DNA from: an uncultured Caulobacterales bacterium
Lineage (GTDB): Bacteria; Pseudomonadota; Alphaproteobacteria; Caulobacterales; Maricaulaceae
Assembly (NCBI GenBank): GCA_947503715.1
Contig: CANNER010000001.1
Span: forward strand, 992,001-1,056,000
DNA length: 64,000 nt
Direction: 5' to 3'
Positions 29,575 through 37,911 of the stretch are shown piece by piece (positions within the stretch are counted from its first letter, which is position 1; each line of letters starts with the position of its first letter). The notes beneath the pieces were generated by a model. That model worked only from the letters and a program-made list of their open reading frames with translations, was not told where the DNA came from and made no database searches. The position numbers were made by a program, and so were the translations under genes.

Positions 29575-30402
29575 CTATCCGAGGCCAGCTCTCACGATCC
29601 AGACTGAGGCTTGCATGTCAACAGTCCCGTCATCATTGGCAGCGTCGCTCAGTTTTTCGATTAAAGCCGATTGAACGCGTTTTTCGTCCAAATCCTTGTC
29701 TTTCATGATCTTGGACAATGGGCCCATATCCATCATAAAAGCCGCCGTCTGTTCAACATCTTCGCCCGGCAATCTTATTTTGCCTGTCCAGTCTGTCAGT
29801 TCTACGGTTTTCCAGCCTGCATCCATCAATGTGTCTGTCAGATATTCAGAATCCGCAAAAGCAAACGGCCCAGGCGTATGAGGAACCGGCGGCGGCGACG
29901 GTTCTTTAAAAAATGGCATCGCGGCTTCTAGCGGAGCATTCGCCCATAGGTTTTTTATGGGGGACTGCCAGCAGGCAAACACCATGCGGCCATCAGGTTT
30001 TACTTGCTTGCGAATATTCGCAAAAGCGCTGACTGGGTCAGAGAAGAACATCACGCCAAACCGTGAAATAACAACATCACGTTCTTCATCCAATGAAATC
30101 GCCGCGGCATCCTCACAATGAAAATTCGTTTGCGCGAGTCCCGCTGCCCGCTTTCCCGCGAGTCCAATCAATGGTTTTGAAATGTCTACACCGAGGACGG
30201 ACTGAGCTCTTTGTGCTGCGAGCAAAGATAAAGCCCCGCCGCCACAGCCAATATCGAGAACAGTCTCATTAGGCTTAATATTTGACGCCTCAAGGATGAG
30301 GCCTGCGAATGGGCTTAACATGGCATCTAAGCGGTCAGAGAAAGTGACCCAAAGCTGACCCGCCGTACCATTCCAATAGTTTGATTGTTGTTCATTATCC
30401 AT
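29575..30402 (-). CDS. Class I SAM-dependent methyltransferase (UbiE-like)
   Basis: 275 residues from ATG 30402; an in-frame ATG at 30414 is also possible but sits directly on the GAGGA sequence. SAM motif VLDIGCGGGALSL at about residues 45-57, then VLGVDISKPL and DVVISRFGVMFFSDP. The acceptor is unknown. It is the most downstream gene of the minus-strand sulfur cluster. Confidence 0.78.
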   Translation of the reverse strand: MDNEQQSNYWNGTAGQLWVTFSDRLDAMLSPFAGLILEASNIKPNETVLDIGCGGGALSLLAAQRAQSVLGVDISKPLIGLAGKRAAGLAQTNFHCEDAAAISLDEERDVVISRFGVMFFSDPVSAFANIRKQVKPDGRMVFACWQSPIKNLWANAPLEAAMPFFKEPSPPPVPHTPGPFAFADSEYLTDTLMDAGWKTVELTDWTGKIRLPGEDVEQTAAFMMDMGPLSKIMKDKDLDEKRVQSALIEKLSDAANDDGTVDMQASVWIVRAGLG

Positions 30403-30442
30403 AGCTAGAAGCATTCCTCACTGAATTAATTTTTTAGAACGA

Positions 30443-30907
30443 CTAAACCTTCGTCTCAGCTTGGGTGAAATATCCGGCAATTTCCGGCGGCGTTGCCACG
30501 CCAACACCGTCTATGAGCGCGTCTTTTCCGAACTCTCGATCCGGCAGATAAATAGCGCAGACATCCACTTTCACGCCGCTATTAATAAATTTGGAGAGCA
30601 GACCTGCAGGGCTAATGTTTTTAGGCACTAAAGGTTGTTGTGATATAGTCGGCGGTGATTTTAACGCCAAATCTCCCCCTTTATCGCAAAGTAGGATTTG
30701 CACAGGGCTTCCCTGATCAACTGCGGCTTTAGAGAGAATCAAAGCCATAAGCTGCGTTTCAGGCGCTTGCTCCGTGATCACCGTCAATATAGGGGCGGAA
30801 TTGTCAGTTGCCTGCACCGAGACCTGAGCAGGGCTGCTACTTTGAGAACAGCCTTTCTACGCGACGGCTAAAGTCATCACACAAATGAGTTGTTGTCTGA
30901 TATTCAA
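30443..30907 (-). pseudogene. DsrE-type lipoprotein with in-frame TAG in signal peptide
   Basis: The 124 codons from 30817 encode a DsrE/DsrF-like domain (VCAIYLPDREFG, LILSKAAVDQGSPVQILLCDKGG). Upstream in the same frame from TTG 30907 is a signal peptide MNIRQQLICVMTLAVA, then TAG at 30857-30859, then KGCSQSSS, a lipobox. One base change (for example TTG to TAG) would explain it. Without readthrough only a cytosolic form from GTG 30817 could be made. It sits directly after another exported DsrE protein. Confidence 0.7.
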
Positions 30908-30917
30908 AATGGCCCAC

Positions 30918-31466
30918 TCAAAACGGGTTTAACGTGTAGTCGTCTTGTTGAAGCAGAGCGTGCGCGGTCATGGCGGACAATGCCATTTTAACGCCCGGAA
31001 GCAGGTCTGATTTATCAATGTCGTGATAAACAGCGGACTGCCCACAGAGATAAATTTCGACGCCATTCTCAACGAGGGCCTTAATCAATTCCGCGTTTTT
31101 ATTCTCAGCGCCTGCATATTGCGCCGCGTAATAGTCTTTGCGCGTTAAATCCTTTGATGCCCCGCCATGTACGACCAAAGCAATATCCATATTCTTGAGG
31201 GCTACGCCCGCATCAGCGTGCATATTGATAAAACGAGCGAGGCTATCGAACTTCCGGTTCGCAGTTCCCGGCTGGCCTGCCGCAGCAACGTCAAAGCTCA
31301 CTTTTAACTTCAATTTTTTTGGCAGCGGCATATCGGAGTCGATGGTCGCGATTTTGCCGAAATCTGTAATCACCGTCCCGTTGTGAAAAGCAGTATCATC
31401 GGCATAGGCGAAAGATGAGATCACAGATAACGCGAATGCGCCTATGAGGATTTTCGAAATTTGCAT
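30918..31466 (-). CDS. Exported DsrE-family protein
   Basis: 182 residues with signal peptide (MQISKILIGAFALSVISSFAYA). The DsrE fold is indicated by MDIALVVHGGASKDL and VENGVEIYLCGQSAVYHDI, whose Cys is in the position used for sulfur relay in DsrE/TusD proteins. Probably periplasmic persulfide carrier or sensor. Followed at once by the second, damaged DsrE gene. Confidence 0.82.
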   Translation of the reverse strand: MQISKILIGAFALSVISSFAYADDTAFHNGTVITDFGKIATIDSDMPLPKKLKLKVSFDVAAAGQPGTANRKFDSLARFINMHADAGVALKNMDIALVVHGGASKDLTRKDYYAAQYAGAENKNAELIKALVENGVEIYLCGQSAVYHDIDKSDLLPGVKMALSAMTAHALLQQDDYTLNPF

Positions 31467-31478
31467 GAGAAGACCTTT

Positions 31479-31946
31479 CTAAGCTGCAGTCGCGCGTAGC
31501 ATCCACGCCGTTTTTTCATGGAGCGTAATTCGAGGGGCAACCACATCCGCCGTGGCGTCATCATTGGCCTCTTCAGCTGTACGAAGGACATCTCGCGCTA
31601 TTTTTGCGACCTGTTCATGCCCAGCGGCTAATGTTGTCACCATTTGTTGCCAATCGGGCCTTTGTGTCTCTTCTGTGACAGCAGACAATTTAGACATTTC
31701 AGCGTAAGACGCGGGTGCATAATGGCCCAACGCTCGAATACGCTCCGCAAGCTCATCAACGGCCGTCCACATTTCCGTATATTGCTCCATAAACTGGATA
31801 TGTAATTGTTGGAAATGAGGGCCTTCAACATTCCAGTGATAGCCATGTGTTTTTAAGTAGAGCGTATATGTGCTCGCAAGCAGTTTCGACAAGGCGGTAG
31901 CAGAAGCTTGTCTTGAGGTGGTGTCTATACCGATATTGATGTCCAT
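31479..31946 (-). CDS. Dps-type ferritin-like protein
   Basis: 155 residues from ATG 31946, which follows GGAGAA. The Dps ferroxidase pattern is seen: THGYHWNVEGPHFQQLH, then DELAERIRALG. Dps proteins store iron and protect DNA from peroxide, consistent with the peroxiredoxins nearby. The longer in-frame start at 32015 adds residues outside the family. Confidence 0.9.
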   Translation of the reverse strand: MDINIGIDTTSRQASATALSKLLASTYTLYLKTHGYHWNVEGPHFQQLHIQFMEQYTEMWTAVDELAERIRALGHYAPASYAEMSKLSAVTEETQRPDWQQMVTTLAAGHEQVAKIARDVLRTAEEANDDATADVVAPRITLHEKTAWMLRATAA

Positions 31947-31981
31947 TCTATTCTCCGTTTGAATTAAGGGGTCTCTGTGAG

Positions 31982-32470
31982 CTAAATTTGATAAGTTCCG
32001 TGGCAAGACTGGCAATACATGAGGGTTGAGCTCAATTGCACCAGTATTTCAGTGCTATCCGCTCCACTCTTGGAGAGTGTTTCAACTTTTTTGAACTCCT
32101 GTTTCATGGCCGACCTCATCTGTCTATATTCAGGGGGCAAAGCCCCTTTCATTAAACCTTGACTATAGCTTTGACCTTGATTGCGACCCAAGCTGTCAGC
32201 AAGGGCACTTTGAACTAATTCCGGGTGATCTGACGATAGGCCCTCTACGATTTCCTGCGTTGAGAGGAGGAATCGATTCATCTCCTCTAAAACATGAAGA
32301 CGCTGCTGCGCTGTAAGAGTTAAAACGATCCGCGTGTCAGAGTTTGTAGGAATTTCGGTAAGGCTGGCGCTTTCACTTTGAAAAACTTCAGGGGCGCGGC
32401 CTTGTTGCGAGCAGGCCACGGCTGAAACGCCCGCGCACAAAGTCAGACCTAAATGTAAGACTCGCTTCAC
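31982..32470 (-). CDS. c'-type cytochrome lipoprotein
   Basis: 162 residues from GTG 32470, which overlaps the YedE gene stop (GTGA). A signal sequence with lipobox SAVAC is followed by a helical domain and a heme c motif CQSCH only eight residues from the C-terminus, the layout of cytochrome c'/c556 proteins. Likely a membrane-anchored periplasmic electron carrier or ligand-binding heme protein. Context suggests sulfur oxidation or stress. Confidence 0.72.
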   Translation of the reverse strand: MKRVLHLGLTLCAGVSAVACSQQGRAPEVFQSESASLTEIPTNSDTRIVLTLTAQQRLHVLEEMNRFLLSTQEIVEGLSSDHPELVQSALADSLGRNQGQSYSQGLMKGALPPEYRQMRSAMKQEFKKVETLSKSGADSTEILVQLSSTLMYCQSCHGTYQI

Positions 32471-32883
32471 GATCTCGCCCGCATCAATCTGTAAGCCATG
32501 ATTGTCAAAATCATCGTGGCTGTAAATATCAGGGCATTTGTGCCAGCAAAGCTGACACTTGCAAGCGCTGGGCCTGGGCATAGGCCCGCTAAGCCCCACC
32601 CAATGCCAAATAGCGCCGCCCCAGCAATTAAGGGAGCGTCAATATCTTTGCGGGTGGGCAAACGAAAACGGTCTTCAAAGAGGGGTGTCTCGCCTTTTAA
32701 CACCAGACGATAGCCGATAAATGTGACCACTAAGGCCCCGCCCATGACAAAAGCGAGGCTTGGGTCCCAATTCCCGGTAATGTCCAAGAATGAAATCACT
32801 TTTGAAGGTTTCACCATTTGAGACACGGTTAGGCCGCCGCCAAAAAGTAGGCCTGAAATGAAGGTGGATAGAGGTAGTTTCAT
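32467..32883 (-). CDS. YeeE/YedE-type transporter half (DUF6691)
   Basis: 138 residues, four or five membrane segments, with the family motif GLCPGPALASVSF. It pairs with the next upstream gene, the second YeeE/YedE half, 1 bp away. Such pairs import thiosulfate or related sulfur species and are standard partners of sulfide-oxidation genes. Confidence 0.87.
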   Translation of the reverse strand: MKLPLSTFISGLLFGGGLTVSQMVKPSKVISFLDITGNWDPSLAFVMGGALVVTFIGYRLVLKGETPLFEDRFRLPTRKDIDAPLIAGAALFGIGWGLAGLCPGPALASVSFAGTNALIFTATMILTIMAYRLMRARS

Positions 32884-32884
32884 C

Positions 32885-33310
32885 TTACAAGCCTCCCGCG
32901 AGGCGTAATATGAAAACGGTCAGAACGCCTGTGACCATAAATGTTAGTGTGGCGATGAGCGATCGAATAGAGAGACGCGCATTACCGCAAACGCCGTGAC
33001 CACTCGTGCATCCATTTCCGAGTTGAGTGCCTATACCGACAAGGACAGCCGCAACGATTAATAAAGGCCCAGTTGTTGGAAAGCTCACCTGAAGTGTCGA
33101 AGGCTTAAAAAGCCCAACCAGCAATGGCCCCAGACCGAGGCCCAGCAAAAAAGTCCATCGCCACAACTTATCAGTCTTGGGAGCCTTGAGAGCACCCCCC
33201 AAAATGCCACTAATGCCTGCGATCCGTCCGGCACTCGCCATCAACCAAACAGCTGACAGGCCAATCATTGCGCCGCCAAGAGCTGCAGATATGGGTGTGA
33301 AGTTTTCCAT
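32885..33310 (-). CDS. YeeE/YedE-type transporter half
   Basis: 141 residues, membrane protein with the signature GNGCTSGHGVCGNARLS, whose cysteines bind thiosulfate or persulfide in TsuA-type proteins. Forms a split transporter with the DUF6691 gene directly downstream. Part of the minus-strand cluster starting with the peroxiredoxin gene. Confidence 0.9.
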   Translation of the reverse strand: MENFTPISAALGGAMIGLSAVWLMASAGRIAGISGILGGALKAPKTDKLWRWTFLLGLGLGPLLVGLFKPSTLQVSFPTTGPLLIVAAVLVGIGTQLGNGCTSGHGVCGNARLSIRSLIATLTFMVTGVLTVFILRLAGGL

Positions 33311-33375
33311 TTCAGTATCCTAAAAAATCCCCTGACAGAGAGAGGGATGCCAGGGGACGTCTGGCTAAAGGGGGT

Positions 33376-34005
33376 TTAGCCAATACTTGTATAGCGAAGG
33401 TAGGGACGTATCTCGTCAAAGCCTTGAGGAAACTTCGCAGCCGCGTCCTCATTTGACACAGATGGCGGGATGATGACTTTATCTCCAACCTTCCAATCTG
33501 CGGGAGTCGCAATGCCGTTTTTATCTCCGGCTTGCAAAGCATCAATCACCCGCAAAATTTCATCAAAATTACGACCAACGCTCATGGGGTAAGTCATGGT
33601 CAATCTGATCTTCTTATCAGGCCCAATAATGAAGACAGACCGGACAGCCGCTGTGTCACTCTCATTGGGGTGGATCATATCAAAAAGCTGCGCGATTTTT
33701 TTGTCAGCATCTGCAACAATTGGGAAGGTTAGCGTTGTATTTTGAGTGTCGTTGACATCTTCAATCCACGCCAAATGCTCTTTAACGCCATCTGTTGAAA
33801 GCCCGAGCGGCTTTGTATTCCGCGCTTGAAATTCTCCGACGAGTTGTGCCGTGCGCCCCATTTCTGTTGTGCAAACGGGAGTGAAGTCAGCGGGGTGAGA
33901 GAAGAAGAAACACCAGCCATCGCCGATCCAATTGTGAAAATCAATTTTGCCGGTCGTTGTTTCTACTGTGAAGTCAGGCGCTACGTCGCCAATGCGTAAG
34001 CTCAT
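33376..34005 (-). CDS. Peroxiredoxin (Prx6/AhpC-like)
   Basis: 209 residues from ATG 34005. The peroxidatic Cys is in FFFSHPADFTPVCTTEMG. The long C-terminal domain (PADWKVGDKVIIPPSVSNEDAAAKFPQGF) is of the 1-Cys Prx6 class. Reduces peroxides, and related enzymes act on persulfides. It is divergent from a second, frameshifted peroxiredoxin across an AT-rich 158-bp region. Confidence 0.92.
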   Translation of the reverse strand: MSLRIGDVAPDFTVETTTGKIDFHNWIGDGWCFFFSHPADFTPVCTTEMGRTAQLVGEFQARNTKPLGLSTDGVKEHLAWIEDVNDTQNTTLTFPIVADADKKIAQLFDMIHPNESDTAAVRSVFIIGPDKKIRLTMTYPMSVGRNFDEILRVIDALQAGDKNGIATPADWKVGDKVIIPPSVSNEDAAAKFPQGFDEIRPYLRYTSIG

Positions 34006-34047
34006 GTCAAAGCCCTTTCTTAACCTCATGAATCTGTTTGTTATCCT

Positions 34048-34123
34048 GAGTTAAGAACGCTGAAACTCAGAGTCAATATACAATTTACTTAACTCTATTG
34101 TTGATTTTATATATTATTATAAT
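34048..34123. promoter_or_regulatory. AT-rich divergent promoter region of the sulfide cluster
   Basis: Between the two divergent peroxiredoxin genes. It contains an 8-bp inverted repeat, GAGTTAAG at 34048-34055 and CTTAACTC at 34088-34095, and a TATAAT at 34118-34123 on the plus strand. BigR/SqrR-type repressors bind AT-rich sites at such promoters; the repressor gene is 0.7 kb downstream. No binding site can be fixed from sequence alone. Confidence 0.35.
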
Positions 34124-34163
34124 TTATAGACCGTTCCGTAGATTCTAGTTGTCGGAGAACAGT

Positions 34164-34858
34164 GTGACATTACCTGAAAATAGCGCCCCTTTTGACGGAT
34201 ATGACGGAACCGCACAGAGAGGGCCAAAGCTCGACGAACCAGCGCCTCTTTTCACTGCGCGGACAACGCTAGGCACGCGTGCTCTTGAAGATTATCGAGG
34301 CCAATGGGTGATCCTGTTTTCGCACCCTGCCGATTTTACACCTGTCTGCACATCGGAGTTTATCGCCTTCAAAACGCCATGTCGGATTTTGAAGCTCTGA
34401 ATTGCAGCCTTATTGGCCTGTCTGTAGATAGTGTTTTTTCTCACATTGCCTGGCTTGAGAGCATTGAAACAAAATTTGACGTGAAGGTAACATTCCCTGT
34501 CATTGAAGATGTCTCAATGGCTGTTTCAACAGCTTACGGCATGATCCACGAAACATCCTCCAGCACAGCTACAGTTCGTTCCGTTTTCGTCATTGACCCG
34601 GATGGCGTGCTAAAGGCTCTCACACATTACCCGCTCGCTGTCGGCCGCTCCGTCAAAGAGTTATTGCGCCTGCTCAAAGGCCTGCAGCTGTCAGCGAAAG
34701 AAGATGTCGCGGTTCCGGCAGAATGGCAGCCCGGTGATGACGTTTTGTATAATCCACCCTGCCTTTTTAATGACGCGCTGGATAATTCCGGCAAAAAAGC
34801 TTGGTATTATCGAAAAGTCGCCAACGATACAGGCGAAGCAGACGAGTCACAATCATGA
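34164..34858 (+). pseudogene. Second peroxiredoxin, split by a frameshift
   Basis: The first frame, from GTG 34164 after GGAGAA, runs through ILFSHPADFTPVCTSEFIAF. The homologous continuation AMSDFEALNCSLIGLSVDS lies in another frame, reached after the A-run at 34371-34374. A 1-nt loss there, or a -1 slip reading AAA then AAC (FKNAMSDF), joins them into one Prx6-like protein ending at 34858. The stop overlaps the ArsR-type gene start (ATGA), so the gene was once the first of that operon. Confidence 0.8.
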
Positions 34859-35250
34859 GCTTCCAGAAAGACATGATTAAAAAAGCGCCTGATGTTGCCG
34901 CGCAGCTTAAGCTACTTGCCAATCCAAACCGCCTCCTCATAGTCTGTCGTCTGCTGGACGGCGAAATGTCCGTTGGTGATATTGAAGAAGAGTTAGACAT
35001 TCGCCAGCCCACCCTCTCGCGCGAGCTAGGGCATTTGCGTGAAGCCAATATCATTTCTCCACGCCGACAATCCAAAGTCGTTTTCTACACTTTGACGAAT
35101 GAGAAAATGCGCGTCTTGATTGAAGCCATTTGTGAGGCAAGTCGCGGCGGCAAGACTTGCCAAGCGACATCAGTATCGCCGCGTGCCGACGCAAACGCAC
35201 CCATCGCGTTCAACCCGAGGCCTAAATTTACAAAATCAGGGCCGTCGTGA
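34855..35250 (+). CDS. ArsR-family repressor, BigR/SqrR-like persulfide sensor
   Basis: 131 residues from ATG 34855. Winged HTH: LANPNRLLIVCRLLDGEMSVGDIEEELDIRQPTLSRELGHL. Cys31 sits in the CRLLDGE segment, the same place as the first sensing Cys of BigR and SqrR; Cys93 (EAIC) and Cys102 lie in or after the last helix. These proteins form a disulfide or tetrasulfide bridge with persulfides and release DNA. The C-terminal tail is about 25 residues longer than I recall for BigR. It precedes the MBL and SQR genes, as in BigR operons. Confidence 0.82.
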   Translation: MSFQKDMIKKAPDVAAQLKLLANPNRLLIVCRLLDGEMSVGDIEEELDIRQPTLSRELGHLREANIISPRRQSKVVFYTLTNEKMRVLIEAICEASRGGKTCQATSVSPRADANAPIAFNPRPKFTKSGPS

Positions 35251-35306
35251 TCTGATGAGCGCGGATATAGCATTTTTGCGACCACCGCCAAGAAAGGAGC
35301 CTAGAC

Positions 35307-36176
35307 ATGAGCAACAAACCAGAAGTCATCTCATTTTTTGATGAAGCCACTTTTACCGTCACTTATATTGTAGCCGACCTTGCGACTAAAAAATGTGGAA
35401 TTATCGACTCAGTCTTAGATTTTGACCCAAGCTCGGGACGCACAAAAACAGACTCTGCAGACGAAGTTATTGCCTTCATCAAGCAGGGTGAATTGGATGT
35501 TGAGTGGATATTGGAAACCCACGCTCACGCTGATCATTTCTCTGCTGCGCCATATCTTCAGCGTGAGCTTGGCGGTAAGATTGCTATTGGTGCGCATATC
35601 CCTGACATTCAAAAAGTTTTTGGAAGCCTTTTCAACGAAGGGGATGATTTCAAACGGGATGGCAGTCAATTCCATCACTTGTTCGAGGATGGTGAGACTT
35701 TCAAGATTGGAAGTCTTGACGCCGATGTTATCTATGTGCCGGGGCACACACCGGCTTGCATCGCCTATCACGTCGGTGATGCGGTTTTTGTCGGCGATAC
35801 CCTTTTTATGCCTGACTATGGATCGGCGCGTTGTGATTTCCCAGGTGGAGATGCAGGAACGCTCTACGACTCTGTGCAAAAAATCTATGCGTTGCCGGAT
35901 GAAACACGCGTGTATCTTTGTCACGACTATAAAGCGAAAGGCCGTGATTACTTTGCTTGGGAAACTACGATTGCTGAACAAAAGGCGAATAACATTCATC
36001 TTAACTCATCCGTTACCCGTGATGAATTTATCGAAATGCGTACAACCCGCGATAAAACGCTCAATATGCCGCGCCTGATACTGCCGTCAGTCCAAGTCAA
36101 TATGCGGGCGGGAGAATTTCCGGAACCTGAGGAAAATGGACAGCGCTACCTCAAAATTCCGCTGAACGCAGTTTAG
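35307..36176 (+). CDS. MBL-fold hydrolase, persulfide dioxygenase-like (Blh/ETHE1 group)
   Basis: 289 residues; AGGAG precedes the ATG. Metal ligands in ETHAHADH (H72, H74, D76, H77), His148 (VPGHTP), Asp165 (VGDTLF) and His207 (LCHDY). ETHE1-type persulfide dioxygenases oxidise glutathione persulfide to sulfite with one iron. The long form with EFIEMRTTRDKTLNMPRLI at the C-terminus matches the Blh proteins of BigR operons. In Agrobacterium Blh a DUF442 domain is fused in front; here that domain is fused to the next gene. Confidence 0.87.
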   Translation: MSNKPEVISFFDEATFTVTYIVADLATKKCGIIDSVLDFDPSSGRTKTDSADEVIAFIKQGELDVEWILETHAHADHFSAAPYLQRELGGKIAIGAHIPDIQKVFGSLFNEGDDFKRDGSQFHHLFEDGETFKIGSLDADVIYVPGHTPACIAYHVGDAVFVGDTLFMPDYGSARCDFPGGDAGTLYDSVQKIYALPDETRVYLCHDYKAKGRDYFAWETTIAEQKANNIHLNSSVTRDEFIEMRTTRDKTLNMPRLILPSVQVNMRAGEFPEPEENGQRYLKIPLNAV

Positions 36177-36187
36177 GGGCTTTTCGG

Positions 36188-37870
36188 ATGGAAGCGAAAT
36201 CATTGACAGAAAACCTATCTGTGCGCGGTCAAATAAAGCTTGCGGATCTGAAGGACATCAAAGCGGCAGGTTTTACGACCGTGATTAATAATCGCCCTGA
36301 TGGGGAAGCTCCGCGACAACCGCGATCTGAAACATTAGCTAAACGCTCAAAAGAGTTAGGTTTGACCTATCATTATATTCCGGTTTTCCCGGGCAATATG
36401 AGCGCTGCGAATATCTCCGATTTCGATAAAGCGCTATTGCAAAACGGCGGGAAGATCCTCGCTTTTTGCAGAACAGGAACGCGTTCAAGCAACCTATGGG
36501 CCAAAACACAAGTCGGCAAACGTAGCGCCGATGACGTCATCACGCGCGGCAAGGCGGCAGGGTATGATCTGTCAGCACATCATGCCGCACTAAATTTAAA
36601 TCAACCAAAAACAAAAATAGTGAATGGGGAAAACATGTTAGAAAAACATCAGATCGTTATTATTGGGGGCGGGTCAGCAGGCATCGCGACAGCAGCAAGT
36701 TTGCTGAAAAGAAAACCTTCACTCGACATTGCCATTATTGAACCAAAGGACGAGCATTTTTACCAACCGGGTTGGACCATGGTTGGCGGGGGCATTTTCT
36801 CTCATAAAAAAACCCGGCGCTCCATGAAAGATTTAATGCCAAAGGCGGCAAAATGGATCAAAGCAGCCGTTTCTACTTTTGATCCTGACAATAACACTGT
36901 GACTTTGTCTGATGGGCGCACAATCGGGTATGAAATGCTTGTGACCGCGCCAGGCCTTCAACTCGATTTTGATAAGATTGAGGGATTAACGGAAACTCTC
37001 GGTCAAAATGGTGTCACATCTAATTATAGATATGATCTTGCCCCTTATACATGGAAGCTCGTTCAAGGCCTGAAGTCGGGAACGGCCATTTTCACACAAC
37101 CGCCTATGCCCATCAAATGCGCCGGAGCGCCCCAGAAGGCCATGTACCTTTCAGGAGATCACTGGCTTCGAGCCGGCACATTGGACAATATAAATATAAA
37201 ATTTTGCAACACTGGCGGCGCCATCTTTGGCGTTAAAGCTTTTGTTCCCGCACTCATGGAATATGTGAAACGCTATAACGCAGAGCTAAATTTCGGCGAG
37301 CAACTTGTCAAAGTCGATGGGCCAAAAAAGACAGCTTGGTTTGAAAAAACAGATGCAGATGGCAATAAAAGCCAAGTGGAGCGCAAGTTTGACATGCTAC
37401 ATGTGTGCCCGCCTCAATCAGCGCCTGATTTTATCAAAGCCAGCCCACTCGCCAATGAAGCAGGTTGGGTGGACGTTGATCAGCACACTCTACAGCACAA
37501 TAACTATCCAAATGTTTATGGGCTCGGCGACGCCGGTTCTACGCCTAACGCCAAGACAATGGCTGCAGCGCGAAAGCAAGCTCCAATTGTGGCCAGTAAC
37601 ATCCTCGCGCAACTGGAAGGCTCAAATGCAATCGCCAACTATGATGGCTACGGGGCTTGCCCGCTAACGGTTGAGAAAGGAAAAGTCGTGCTGGCTGAAT
37701 TTGGATATGGCGGCAAGCTATTGCCCTCTCTCCCAACTTGGGTGCTCAATGGTACCAAGGCCACGCGCGCCGCTTGGTTTATGAAAGATAGCCTTCTTCC
37801 CAATGTCTATTGGAACCAAATGCTCAAGGGTAAAGAATTTCTCGCGAAACCGGAAATCACTCTAAAGTAG
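36188..37870 (+). CDS. DUF442 sulfurtransferase domain fused to sulfide:quinone oxidoreductase-like flavoprotein
   Basis: 560 residues. Residues 1-120 are a DUF442/rhodanese-like domain with catalytic Cys94 (FCRTGTRSS). Residues 155-560 are an SQR-type flavoprotein: FAD motif IVIIGGGSAG at 156-165, Cys311 in IKCAGAPQKAMYL as in human SQOR. The usual GDC cysteine is Ala here (YGLGDAGSTP), while Cys407 in LHVCPPQSAP may substitute. An ATG at codon 150 (36635) preceded by GGGGA could start a free SQR. SQR oxidises sulfide at the membrane and feeds quinone, producing persulfide that the DUF442 and MBL domains would process. Confidence 0.87.
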   Translation: MEAKSLTENLSVRGQIKLADLKDIKAAGFTTVINNRPDGEAPRQPRSETLAKRSKELGLTYHYIPVFPGNMSAANISDFDKALLQNGGKILAFCRTGTRSSNLWAKTQVGKRSADDVITRGKAAGYDLSAHHAALNLNQPKTKIVNGENMLEKHQIVIIGGGSAGIATAASLLKRKPSLDIAIIEPKDEHFYQPGWTMVGGGIFSHKKTRRSMKDLMPKAAKWIKAAVSTFDPDNNTVTLSDGRTIGYEMLVTAPGLQLDFDKIEGLTETLGQNGVTSNYRYDLAPYTWKLVQGLKSGTAIFTQPPMPIKCAGAPQKAMYLSGDHWLRAGTLDNINIKFCNTGGAIFGVKAFVPALMEYVKRYNAELNFGEQLVKVDGPKKTAWFEKTDADGNKSQVERKFDMLHVCPPQSAPDFIKASPLANEAGWVDVDQHTLQHNNYPNVYGLGDAGSTPNAKTMAAARKQAPIVASNILAQLEGSNAIANYDGYGACPLTVEKGKVVLAEFGYGGKLLPSLPTWVLNGTKATRAAWFMKDSLLPNVYWNQMLKGKEFLAKPEITLK

Positions 37871-37911
37871 CGCACCTATCGGCCTCAGACATGCGCTTAG
37901 CGGAATGAATA

